A DNA stretch of 64,000 nt. Origin: Rhodocyclales bacterium. GTDB lineage: Bacteria > Pseudomonadota > Gammaproteobacteria > Burkholderiales > Rhodocyclaceae. The translations under genes and the position numbers were made by a program. Position 1 is the stretch's first letter. The number at the start of each line of letters is the position of its first letter. Below the pieces are notes generated by a model, which saw only the letters and a list, made by a program, of their open reading frames with translations, was not told the DNA's origin and did not search any database. The stretch is taken from assembly GCA_028292505.1 (NCBI GenBank), contig JAQGMF010000003.1, forward strand, positions 1-64,000. Direction: 5' to 3'. Shown here in pieces: positions 1 to 7,418 of the stretch.

Positions 1-712
1 CGATGATGGTTTTCTTCAGATAAACCTGCAGTGGAATCTTGTCTTCCGTGCGCAGCAGGATCATCGACCAGAAATAGCCATTCCAGCGCGAGATGGCACA
101 CAGGAGCGCCACCGTCGCGAGTGCGGGCTTGGAGAGGGGAATAAACACCTTCCACAAGATTTGAAGATCGTTGGCGCCATCCATGCGCGCGGCTTCTTCG
201 AATGAAGGAGAGATCGACTCGAAGTAGTTGCGCATCAGGATGAGGTTGAAGGCGTTACAGGCGAAACCGATAAGGATGCCCAAGCGTGAATCCAGCAAGC
301 CCAGATCGCGCATGTTCAGATAGAAAGGAATCATGCCCGCCTGGAACCACATGGTGAAGGCAATGAAGAAGCCGATTACACGTCTTCCGCGCAAACGTTT
401 CTTGGATAGCGCATATGCACCTGGGATGATGAATATCAAGCTCGTCAGCGTTCCGAAGATCGTATAGAAGAAGGTATTGGCGTAGGAGGTCCAGAACAAA
501 TGATCCTGGAATACCCGCTTGTACGCGGAAAAGTCGATATCGACCGGGAACAGAAACACCCGGCCGGTGGTGACGGATGTACCGCTACTGATCGATACCG
601 ATATCACATAGATGATCGGGTACAGCGTGGTGAGGACGAACAGCAGGAGCAGCGCGGCGTTGGCTTTGCCGAACCAGCGGTCATTGCGCGAATATATGGG
701 GGTGGCAAGCAT
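1..712 (-). CDS. Carbohydrate ABC transporter permease, LplC/MalG-like (3' end cut by window)
   Basis: This is the second inner-membrane subunit of the sugar importer encoded by this minus-strand operon. The reading frame opens at an ATG (710-712) with N-terminus MLATPIYSRNDRWFGKANA, followed by a hydrophobic segment (LLLLFVLTTLYPIIYVISV), and stays open to base 1, giving about 237 codons. A typical binding-protein-dependent permease EAA loop is visible near the break (EEAARMDGANDL followed by FIPLSKPAL), which contacts the ATPase. It lies 42 bp downstream of the first permease gene, so it is surely co-transcribed. Family members are about 290 residues, so only the last 50 or so residues are missing. 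A solute-binding protein gene would be expected further left, outside the window. Confidence 0.85.
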   Translation of the reverse strand, partial: MLATPIYSRNDRWFGKANAALLLLFVLTTLYPIIYVISVSISSGTSVTTGRVFLFPVDIDFSAYKRVFQDHLFWTSYANTFFYTIFGTLTSLIFIIPGAYALSKKRLRGRRVIGFFIAFTMWFQAGMIPFYLNMRDLGLLDSRLGILIGFACNAFNLILMRNYFESISPSFEEAARMDGANDLQILWKVFIPLSKPALATVALLCAISRWNGYFWSMILLRTEDKIPLQVYLKKTII

Positions 713-754
713 TTCGATCCTTCTGTGGTGCGACAGTTAGGTGCCGGGCAGCGT

Positions 755-1735
755 TCAGAAAACGCCGGTACGCGCGAATTTGCGGCTTAGCCGGTTCGCG
801 GCCAGAACGAGAATCAAGGCAACGCCAGCGTTGAAGACGCCGGCCGCCGTCGCAACGTCATAACGTGCGCCTTGCATGCCTAACCGATAGATATAAGTGC
901 TGATGACGTCGGCCGTGTCATAGGTCGTGGGCTGGTAGAGCAGGATGATGTATTCGAAGCCGACCTCCAGGACGCTGCCCAGGCGGATGACCAGCAGCAC
1001 TGCGATGGTTGGGACAATGCTCGGCAAGGTGATACGCGTAATCATCTGCCAGCGCGTCGCGCCATCGACCTGCGCCGATTCGTACAGTGCGGGGTTGATG
1101 CTCATGATCGACGCCAGAAAGACGATGGAATTGAAGCCAGCCTCTTTCCAGATATTGGAGCTGATATAGATCGAGCGAAACCACTCGGGCTGGGTAAGGA
1201 AATAGATGCGCGGCACGCCCATGTGCGACAGGATGTTATTGACTACCCCTGTTGCCGGCGACAGGAAGCTCACCACCAGGCCGGCCACAATCACGACAGA
1301 GATGAAGTGAGGCAAATAAACGATCGTCTGCACGGCCTTGCGATAACCCTGCGATTGAATTTCGTTCACCATCACGGCCAACAGGATGGGAATAGGGAAC
1401 GCAAACACAATGGAATAAAAACTGATCACCAATGTGTTCTTGACGGCACGCAGGAATTGGTCGCTTTGAAACAGGTTGATGAAGTGTTTCGTGCCGACCC
1501 AGTCGCTACCGGTGATGCCTTTGAACAGGCTGAACTGCTTGAATGCAATCTGCAGACCGCCCAAGGGGAGGTAGCTGAAAATCAGGAACCATACAATGAC
1601 TGGCAGCAGCATCAGATAAAGCATGTGGTCGCGCCGCATGTCCTGCCGGAAATTGAGCCATGCCCGCGAGACCCCGCCAGGACGGGAGCCGCGACTTGCT
1701 GCATCGTGCAGCGCTGGGGAGGCGTTTGTGCTCAC
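755..1735 (-). CDS. Carbohydrate ABC transporter permease, LplB/UgpA-like
   Basis: Encodes a 326-residue inner-membrane permease. After a polar N-terminal tail (to about residue 38) come six predicted membrane segments, starting with LYLMLLPVIVWFLIFSYLP. The EAA loop appears as ESAQVDGATRWQ followed by ITLPSIVPT near residues 217-240. Its start ATG overlaps the stop of the ATPase gene by 4 bp (ATGA), indicating translational coupling. LplB-like permeases import oligosaccharides or complex sugars. Length and pairing also match AlgM1 of the alginate importer known from Sphingomonas, and a PL7 alginate lyase lies nearby, so alginate oligomers are a reasonable but unproven substrate. Confidence 0.88.
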   Translation of the reverse strand: MSTNASPALHDAASRGSRPGGVSRAWLNFRQDMRRDHMLYLMLLPVIVWFLIFSYLPLGGLQIAFKQFSLFKGITGSDWVGTKHFINLFQSDQFLRAVKNTLVISFYSIVFAFPIPILLAVMVNEIQSQGYRKAVQTIVYLPHFISVVIVAGLVVSFLSPATGVVNNILSHMGVPRIYFLTQPEWFRSIYISSNIWKEAGFNSIVFLASIMSINPALYESAQVDGATRWQMITRITLPSIVPTIAVLLVIRLGSVLEVGFEYIILLYQPTTYDTADVISTYIYRLGMQGARYDVATAAGVFNAGVALILVLAANRLSRKFARTGVF

Positions 1736-2850
1736 GATGCGTCTTTCAACGGAATGGTCAATTGAGTTTCCGCATCGAAAAGATGAACGTGCCCGGCGTC
1801 AATGGTCAACGAAATCGGCTGACCGATATCGAACCGTACCAAACCGTCGACCATGACGGTCACTGCGGCTTCGCCCAGTCGTGTATGCAAAATAGACTGT
1901 GCGCCCAAAGGTTCGACGATGTCGATTTCACCCGTCAATTGTGTTGTGCCGACTTGCGAGCTTGCGTCGCTACCGCGGATAGCCAGATGCTCGGGGCGAA
2001 TACCGACAATGACTTCTTGTCCTTCGGTGAGCGGCGGCAAGCGGGATTCGTCGAGACGCAGACTATTGCGCTCGTCGAGGACCGCAAACACGGCGCCATC
2101 ACGAATGCTCAGTGTGGCGGGCAACAGATTCATCTGTGGCGAGCCAATGAAGGCGGCAACGAAGGTGTTGGCCGGGCGATGAAATAGCTCCATGGGCGCA
2201 CCGATCTGCTCGATGCGGCCGTCGCGCATGACGACGATACGGTCGGCCAAGGTCATCGCTTCGATTTGATCATGCGTCACATACGCCACAGTAGTGCCCA
2301 ATCGCACGTGCAGGCGCTTGATTTCCGCGCGCATTTGCGTGCGGAGTTTTGCATCCAGATTGGATAAGGGCTCGTCGAACAGGAAAACCTTGGGTTGACG
2401 CACGATCGCGCGCCCCATGGCAACACGTTGACGTTGGCCCCCAGACAGATCGGCGGGCTTGCGATGCAAGAGATCCTGCAGGCTGAGTATTTCCGACGCG
2501 GTACGCACTGCCTCCTTTACGACATCTTTTTTTGCACCATTGAGCCGAAGGCCAAAGGAGATGTTGTCGGCGACATTGAGGTGAGGATAGAGCGCGTAGT
2601 TCTGGAAGACCATGGCGACATTGCGGTCCTTAGGCGCCAAGTTATTGACGCGGACACCATCGATGTAAACATCGCCATCGGAGATTTCTTCCAGGCCGGC
2701 TATCATTCGCAACATTGTTGACTTGCCGCAACCCGAGGGGCCGACAAGAACCACGAACTCGCCGGGCTTTATATCAAGATTGACGCCATGAACGACGGTG
2801 TGCGCCTCATAGCGTTTGTACACATTGCGAATACTGACTTCTGCGGCCAC
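1732..2850 (-). CDS. Sugar ABC transporter ATP-binding protein, UgpC/MalK/MsmX type
   Basis: A 372-residue ATPase that powers the importer formed with the two downstream permeases. It shows Walker A GPSGCGKST (about residue 38), Q-loop context MVFQNYALYPHLNV, signature LSGGQRQR, Walker B FLFDEPLSNLDAKLR and H-loop YVTHDQIEAMTL. The C-terminal about 130 residues form the TOBE/OB-fold regulatory region typical of MalK-like ATPases (VGIRPEHLAI near residue 285). It is the first gene of the minus-strand operon and is divergent from the LacI-type regulator. Sugar specificity cannot be read from an ATPase of this class, since such subunits are often shared between importers. Confidence 0.92.
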   Translation of the reverse strand: MAAEVSIRNVYKRYEAHTVVHGVNLDIKPGEFVVLVGPSGCGKSTMLRMIAGLEEISDGDVYIDGVRVNNLAPKDRNVAMVFQNYALYPHLNVADNISFGLRLNGAKKDVVKEAVRTASEILSLQDLLHRKPADLSGGQRQRVAMGRAIVRQPKVFLFDEPLSNLDAKLRTQMRAEIKRLHVRLGTTVAYVTHDQIEAMTLADRIVVMRDGRIEQIGAPMELFHRPANTFVAAFIGSPQMNLLPATLSIRDGAVFAVLDERNSLRLDESRLPPLTEGQEVIVGIRPEHLAIRGSDASSQVGTTQLTGEIDIVEPLGAQSILHTRLGEAAVTVMVDGLVRFDIGQPISLTIDAGHVHLFDAETQLTIPLKDAS

Positions 2851-3135
2851 TGGTTTGTCCCCTTATGCCACGGCCGCCGAAGGCAGCGCCTGACCGGATT
2901 TTGCTGTCTGTAGCCGAACTCCTCGCGCGGAAGGCGGCATTTCTTTGCTGCGGAGAATATTCCAAAAATTCCGTCGCTCTGCAAGTGTTGCGAACAATTC
3001 TTTGTTCGGCAAGCGCATAGTGTGTCTCGTATTCGTGACTGGAAACACGTAGCCCCGCGCATTGCTTACAATGGTCGTCGAGTTCCTTCGGGGGCTTAAA
3101 GATTTTCACCTTTTATCGAGTTGGCTAAGTAACGC
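2851..3135. promoter_or_regulatory. Divergent intergenic region between ABC importer operon and lacI-type gene
   Basis: This 285-bp non-coding stretch separates two divergent transcription units and should hold both promoters and the regulator's operators. A TACAAT hexamer at 3067-3072 could be a -10 for the regulator, but no convincing -35 was found. An AATATTCC octamer at 2956-2963 recurs in the perfect inverted repeat upstream of the alginate lyase (4555-4579), a weak hint of a shared regulator. No classical CG-centred LacI palindrome was recognised. Confidence 0.4.
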
Positions 3136-4227
3136 ATGAATTTAGACTACGACAATATGGCGGGTGGTGAGCCTCGGATGCGTCAATCTGACGTGGCAAA
3201 GATAGCCGGTGTCTCGCCCAGTACGGTTTCCAAGGTGATCAGCGGCAGTCCTGGCATTAGCCAGCAGGTGCGGGATCGCGTGCTGAAAGCGATTCAGGAT
3301 ATCGGCTTTCCGGTTGCCGAGGCGCGTCTGCGCGGGAGCTTGCAGGCTCGGCGCGTAAAACTTGTGACGTTCTATCAATTTCTTGTGCAGGACAGCAATT
3401 ACTTTCACGCGGAGACCTTGCACAGCATTCGCGCGGAATGCGAAAAGCAAGGTCTGCAAATCGACACGGTGCTCTTGAGCCGTGATGAACCGAACGACCA
3501 GCAGGTCTATCGCGCGCAACTTGCCGAGGGTCAGTCGGATGGCATCATTTTTGTGGGTATCGACTCTGCGGAGTTCCTGGACGCCGCGCGCGAGTCCGGG
3601 CTGCCAACAGTGATCGTCAATGGCAACGATCCCGAATGCGTGTTTGACAGTGTTTCGCCCAGTTTTCGCGATGGAAGCCGCCTCGCGACACGCTATCTCA
3701 TCGAACAGGGCCATCGGGAGATCGTCCATGTCACGCATCTTTATCGCCGGTTCATACATCGCCGGCTCGAGGGCTTTCGCGAAGCCATTGAGGATGCTGG
3801 CATCGAATTCTCTTTTGAGCGCAACGTCATAAACGTCGATTACTCGCCGATGTTTTCTGCGGAAAATGCGGCCGAGGCCGTGTACGAGCGGATCACCAGC
3901 GGCAAGATGAAGGCGACGGCCTTTTTCTGCGTAACGGATTACACGGCGTTCGGGGTCATTCAAGGTATCAAGCGTGCCGGATTCAGCGTGCCGGATGATT
4001 ATTCGGTGGTCAGTTTCGACGATCTACCCCTGGCGCAGGTTTGTCGCCCCGCGATTACCGCTGTGGGTGTCGACAGGGAAGCGCTGGGACGTCTCAGTGC
4101 ACAGCGTCTGATGGAACGCATTCAGAATGATCCAACCGGCCCGAGCCTGCGCCTTGAAATCGGCCCTCGCTTGACCGTACGTGACAGCGTCAGGTTATTG
4201 AGTGTCCCAGAAGTAAAAGAGCCTTGA
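3136..4227 (+). CDS. LacI-family transcriptional regulator
   Basis: A one-component sugar-responsive DNA-binding protein. The helix-turn-helix and hinge helix are clear (SDVAKIAGVSPSTVSKVISG, then QQVRDRVLKAIQDIGF), followed by the periplasmic-binding-protein-like effector domain up to about residue 345 (VVSFDDLPLAQVCRPAITAV is the usual C-terminal LacI signature). The family normally starts a few residues before the HTH, so the ATG at 3178 (MRQSDVAKIAG) is a serious alternative giving 349 residues. It is divergent from the ABC importer and upstream of the alginate lyase, so it probably controls both. That regulatory link is inferred from position only. Confidence 0.92.
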   Translation: MNLDYDNMAGGEPRMRQSDVAKIAGVSPSTVSKVISGSPGISQQVRDRVLKAIQDIGFPVAEARLRGSLQARRVKLVTFYQFLVQDSNYFHAETLHSIRAECEKQGLQIDTVLLSRDEPNDQQVYRAQLAEGQSDGIIFVGIDSAEFLDAARESGLPTVIVNGNDPECVFDSVSPSFRDGSRLATRYLIEQGHREIVHVTHLYRRFIHRRLEGFREAIEDAGIEFSFERNVINVDYSPMFSAENAAEAVYERITSGKMKATAFFCVTDYTAFGVIQGIKRAGFSVPDDYSVVSFDDLPLAQVCRPAITAVGVDREALGRLSAQRLMERIQNDPTGPSLRLEIGPRLTVRDSVRLLSVPEVKEP

Positions 4228-4352
4228 GTCGAACACTGGGTTTTCCTATGGAAAAACGTTGTGTCGACCTTCGGCTCGTCCCGACGCAAGACCTTCCTCC
4301 TCGCTCAGGAAGGGCGCTAGACGTTTCCTGGCGCGACTGAGGGCTGCTTCTA

Positions 4353-4389
4353 CGCCTGCTTGGTTGCTGGCAGGCGCTTCTTTTTCCGT
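4353..4389 (+). terminator. Possible terminator after the lacI-type gene
   Basis: A 7-bp perfect stem CGCCTGC/GCAGGCG (4353-4359 and 4370-4376) with a 10-nt loop is followed by a T-rich stretch (CTTCTTTTTCC). It lies about 125 bp past the regulator stop codon, further than usual. Confidence 0.4.
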
Positions 4390-4554
4390 TCTTCAAATCT
4401 GATCGAGCAAGACGGGAGCGACGCTCCTGTCGATCTGCACGCCCCCCATTTTCCCCATTGATTCTGGCGAGGAGCGGCGCTCTGCCGATTCGCGTCCGCG
4501 TCTGTCCTGCAGAATCCCGCGCAATAATTCACGAATGCACTCATAAATTCTAGA

Positions 4555-4579
4555 AATATTCCGGAATGTACGGAATATT
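4555..4579. promoter_or_regulatory. Perfect inverted repeat, candidate operator of the alginate lyase gene
   Basis: AATATTCCG and CGGAATATT are separated by 7 bp, a 25-bp dyad about 180 bp before the lyase start. The symmetry and spacing fit a dimeric transcription factor site. The protein that would bind is unknown. It is A+T-rich compared with its surroundings. Confidence 0.45.
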
Positions 4580-4760
4580 AGGGTTTTCTGCAATATTCGC
4601 CGAGATGGAATTATTCGACTATGCGAACCCGTGATCTGCAAGTATTTGAATATGGGAGCAAGTTTTCTCTTTGGCGTCCCGGTTAGCTACCTGGTGCCCA
4701 TGGGAAGCAGCAAGGTTTTGCGCAAAACGCGAAACAGGTTGAACCATCAAAAGGACAGTT

Positions 4761-6155
4761 ATGCTTATCCAAAAAAAGACATACGAGACAAAGAAATTCC
4801 AGCTGGCCGCAGTACTGGCCGCAGTCACATTGATGCTGGTCAGCGCGCCGACGTTCGCGCAAACGAAATTGGTCATTCCCACCGCAAATGTCACCGCCAG
4901 CGCCGACGACGGCAAAGGTAACGTGGCTGCACTGGCCAATGACAATGACATCAACACGCATTGGTCCGCAGATGCCACCAGTGGTGCGCAATGGCTTCAG
5001 TTCAATCTGGGCAGCTGTCAGAAAGTGGCCTATGTGAAAGTGGGCTGGTACAACGGCAATTTGCGCAAATATGCATTCAGCGTCCAGACATCGAAAGATG
5101 GCGGCGCAACCTGGACCACCGCACTGAGCACGACGAGCGACGGTACGACTTCCAGTCGTGTGATCTATGACTTCTCGGATGTCTCTTCGACGCTGGTGCG
5201 TTTAGTGAGCACCGGCAGCAACGTTAGCAAGATGGTCAGCGTCAGCGAGATGGAAGTTTGGTCACTCGGCGTCGGGGCTTGTGGCACCGCATCGAGTTCC
5301 AGTAGTTCTTCCTCTGCCGCTTCGTCGTCGAGTTCTAGTTCGTCGTCAGTGAGTTCCAGTAGTTCTTCGTCATCTTCCAGCACGAGTTCGGCGCAATACC
5401 CGGCCCAGTTGCTCGGCGGTCTCAAACCTTGGAAATTGACTTTGCCTACCGGCCCTTCGAATAGTGCCGACACCATCCTTCAGCCGGCTTTGGCAACCTA
5501 TTCGAATAGCCCATGGTTTACCTTGAATAGCACCAAGACCGCGGTGAATTTCAGGGCCAATGCGGGCGGGTCGCGCACAAGCACTAACACTGCGTATGCA
5601 CGTACGGAGCTGCGCGAAATGGACAGCGCCGGTGCAAACCCTGCCGCATGGAGTTGCGCGAGCGCCACGCGGAGCATGCATATCGAACAGGCACTTTTGC
5701 ATACCACCACGGTGAAGCCGGAAGCGTCGATCGGCCAGATTCATGATGATACCAATGACAACCTGATGCTTTTGTATACGGGTCCGTCAGGCGCCAATGG
5801 CTCAACCGACACGGGTACGTTCGTGGCGTATTTCAATAATCGCGCAAGCTCAGTGACGCTCGACTCGGCATACAAGCTGGGCGACAAGATGGTGGTAGAT
5901 GTCAAGGTGACCGGTGGCACCGTCGATGTCAAATACCAGAATCTGCGTAGCGGCAAGATTACTGATAGCGGCGCAAACTCGTTAACAGGCGTAAGTGGCA
6001 GCTGCTATTTCAAGTCGGGGATGTACATCGCGTCTTGCAGCACAACGGATAGCAATGGCAGCACCAATACAGCTTGCGTAGGTAAAAACCTCTCGGCTTA
6101 CGACACCGCAAGTGCGTATTCCGAAGTAGGCATTTCCAAACTGACTCTGCAGTAA
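4761..6155 (+). CDS. Secreted alginate lyase, PL7 family, with N-terminal CBM32-like domain
   Basis: A 464-residue secreted polysaccharide lyase that should cleave alginate by beta-elimination. Residues 1-34 form a signal peptide ending in APTFAQT. Residues about 40-172 resemble an F5/8 type C (discoidin, CBM32) domain (DNDINTHWSADATSGAQWLQ). A poly-serine linker spans about residues 177-211. Residues about 218-464 are an alginate-lyase-2 domain with the PL7 hallmarks RTELREM, QIH and YFKSGMY. The QIH motif is commonly linked to polyG or mixed-block preference. The usual Gln two residues after YFKxGxY is absent here (IAS follows), so the third motif is slightly divergent. RBS AAAGGA precedes the ATG, and a strong terminator follows at 6179-6219. 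Confidence 0.9.
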   Translation: MLIQKKTYETKKFQLAAVLAAVTLMLVSAPTFAQTKLVIPTANVTASADDGKGNVAALANDNDINTHWSADATSGAQWLQFNLGSCQKVAYVKVGWYNGNLRKYAFSVQTSKDGGATWTTALSTTSDGTTSSRVIYDFSDVSSTLVRLVSTGSNVSKMVSVSEMEVWSLGVGACGTASSSSSSSSAASSSSSSSSSVSSSSSSSSSSTSSAQYPAQLLGGLKPWKLTLPTGPSNSADTILQPALATYSNSPWFTLNSTKTAVNFRANAGGSRTSTNTAYARTELREMDSAGANPAAWSCASATRSMHIEQALLHTTTVKPEASIGQIHDDTNDNLMLLYTGPSGANGSTDTGTFVAYFNNRASSVTLDSAYKLGDKMVVDVKVTGGTVDVKYQNLRSGKITDSGANSLTGVSGSCYFKSGMYIASCSTTDSNGSTNTACVGKNLSAYDTASAYSEVGISKLTLQ

Positions 6156-6178
6156 CCGGGCGATCTTTGCCCGCTTCT

Positions 6179-6219
6179 CCCGCAGCCCTTTGAATTTGAG
6201 GGGCTGCGGGGGTTTTTTA
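6179..6219 (+). terminator. Rho-independent terminator of the alginate lyase gene
   Basis: A perfect 10-bp stem CCCGCAGCCC/GGGCTGCGGG (6179-6188 and 6201-6210) with a 12-nt loop is followed by GGTTTTTT, 24 bp after the lyase stop codon. It may also serve the convergent HDOD gene, although the T tract faces the plus strand. Confidence 0.85.
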
Positions 6220-6257
6220 TTTGTGCGGCTTGCTGTGCCGTTTCAAACCCGGGCTTC

Positions 6258-7127
6258 TCATGCCGTCAGCATGGATAGCGCCGCAGCGCGCTGTACGCGA
6301 GCTTCGTCCAGTAGCTGATTGACGATGCTGCGATCAACGCCAGCGAATGCCTCCTGCCGCATCGTAATCTGCATTTCCAGCGATAGTGTGCTGAACGGAT
6401 TCGGTGTTCCCGCAGCACTGTTGGCGAGATATATGACATCCGAGAGTTTGTTCGGCGGCCACATGCCGCTGGGACTTTCCTGCTCGTCCAGGGCATGCAC
6501 GATTAGCTCCGGCGTGCCGAGCGACTGCAGCACCCGCTGACCGACTTCCTTCTGCCAGCTCAAGATGAACTCCGACATCTCATCCTGTTCCTGCAAAAGC
6601 TCCGGGTAAGCATGCACGCGTGCCAGCAGGAAAAATTGCCCGATGTCATGCACCATGCCCGCCAGCAGCGCCGTGTCGGGCGATACGCCATCGAGTTGCA
6701 GGGCAATGGCATAGGCCAGCGAAGCGACATCCAGCGTGTGACGCCAGAGCTGTTCGGCGAGCCGCCACACGGGAGCGAACTCAGTCGCCGTTGCCATCTG
6801 GTCGCCTATCACGGCCAGGGCCAGGATGCGTGCATTGTTGATGCCGACGCGCATCAATGCCCGATGCACGTCTGTCACCTCCGAGCCGCTCGTGTTGAAA
6901 AACACGGAGTTGGCCATACGTAACATCTTGACGGACAGTAAGGGCTCAAGATTGATTATGCGCGCCACAGTGGCCGTGCTGGCGTCTTCTTCGTCCAGCG
7001 CGCGGCGGATTTTCACTGCCGCTTGCATACTGGTCGGGAAGACGATTTCTCCAGAGGAGAATTCGCGTTCGAGATCGGCGGCGAACTGCAAGCGTCGACC
7101 TGCACTGGTAGCTACGGTATCAATCAT
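6258..7127 (-). CDS. HDOD domain protein
   Basis: A 289-residue cytoplasmic protein consisting essentially of one HDOD domain, a signalling-associated relative of HD phosphohydrolases. It shows VFPTSMQAAVKIRRALDE, then MLRMANSVFF, ALMRVGINNARILAL and a remnant HD motif GMVHDIGQFFLL. HDOD proteins usually lack nuclease activity and act as scaffolds in motility, stress or c-di-GMP signalling, so no precise role can be assigned. A purine-rich RBS (GGAGAAACGAG) sits just before the ATG. It is convergent with the alginate lyase and divergent from the oligopeptidase gene. Confidence 0.85.
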   Translation of the reverse strand: MIDTVATSAGRRLQFAADLEREFSSGEIVFPTSMQAAVKIRRALDEEDASTATVARIINLEPLLSVKMLRMANSVFFNTSGSEVTDVHRALMRVGINNARILALAVIGDQMATATEFAPVWRLAEQLWRHTLDVASLAYAIALQLDGVSPDTALLAGMVHDIGQFFLLARVHAYPELLQEQDEMSEFILSWQKEVGQRVLQSLGTPELIVHALDEQESPSGMWPPNKLSDVIYLANSAAGTPNPFSTLSLEMQITMRQEAFAGVDRSIVNQLLDEARVQRAAALSMLTA

Positions 7128-7418
7128 TTCTCGTTTCTCCGGATTATGCTGACATCATCGCCGCCGATGTGGAACAAGGCGCCTTGGCGACACGATCGGT
7201 AACTCGATGAAGGCTCGGTGCAGATGGAATGCCTGTCAGGGCGTACCTATCAACTCGATAGATTGTTTTCGGCAGCAGCAGCGTGTAACTTCAGTGCCCA
7301 ACGCCGTCCGTTGATCCGGAATGTCCCCGATTCCTCGATTCCTGCGACATCTCGGGGGTTTCATGCCCCGCTATTGGCGCACTTCAAGCTTTGCCAGAAC
7401 CTCTCTGAAAGACTATCG

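Larger units (their letters stand above)
4228..4760. other. 533-bp intergenic region upstream of the alginate lyase
   Basis: No convincing gene is seen. The stretch holds a hairpin that may end the lacI-type transcript (4353-4389), a weak hairpin around GGGAGCGACGCTCC near 4413, and a perfect 9-bp inverted repeat (4555-4579). A good ribosome binding site (AAAGGA) precedes the lyase start. The unusual length for this compact genome suggests a regulated promoter. Confidence 0.5.

Noticed and set aside
4393-4641. 82-residue minus-strand ORF upstream of the alginate lyase
   Set aside because: Arg/Ser-rich composition, covers the operator-like dyad, no RBS and no recognisable motif. Treated as chance.
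5165-5476. Acidic minus-strand ORF opposite the alginate lyase linker
   Set aside because: It is the complement of the TCx-rich poly-serine linker. It has no RBS and the plus-strand protein is convincing.
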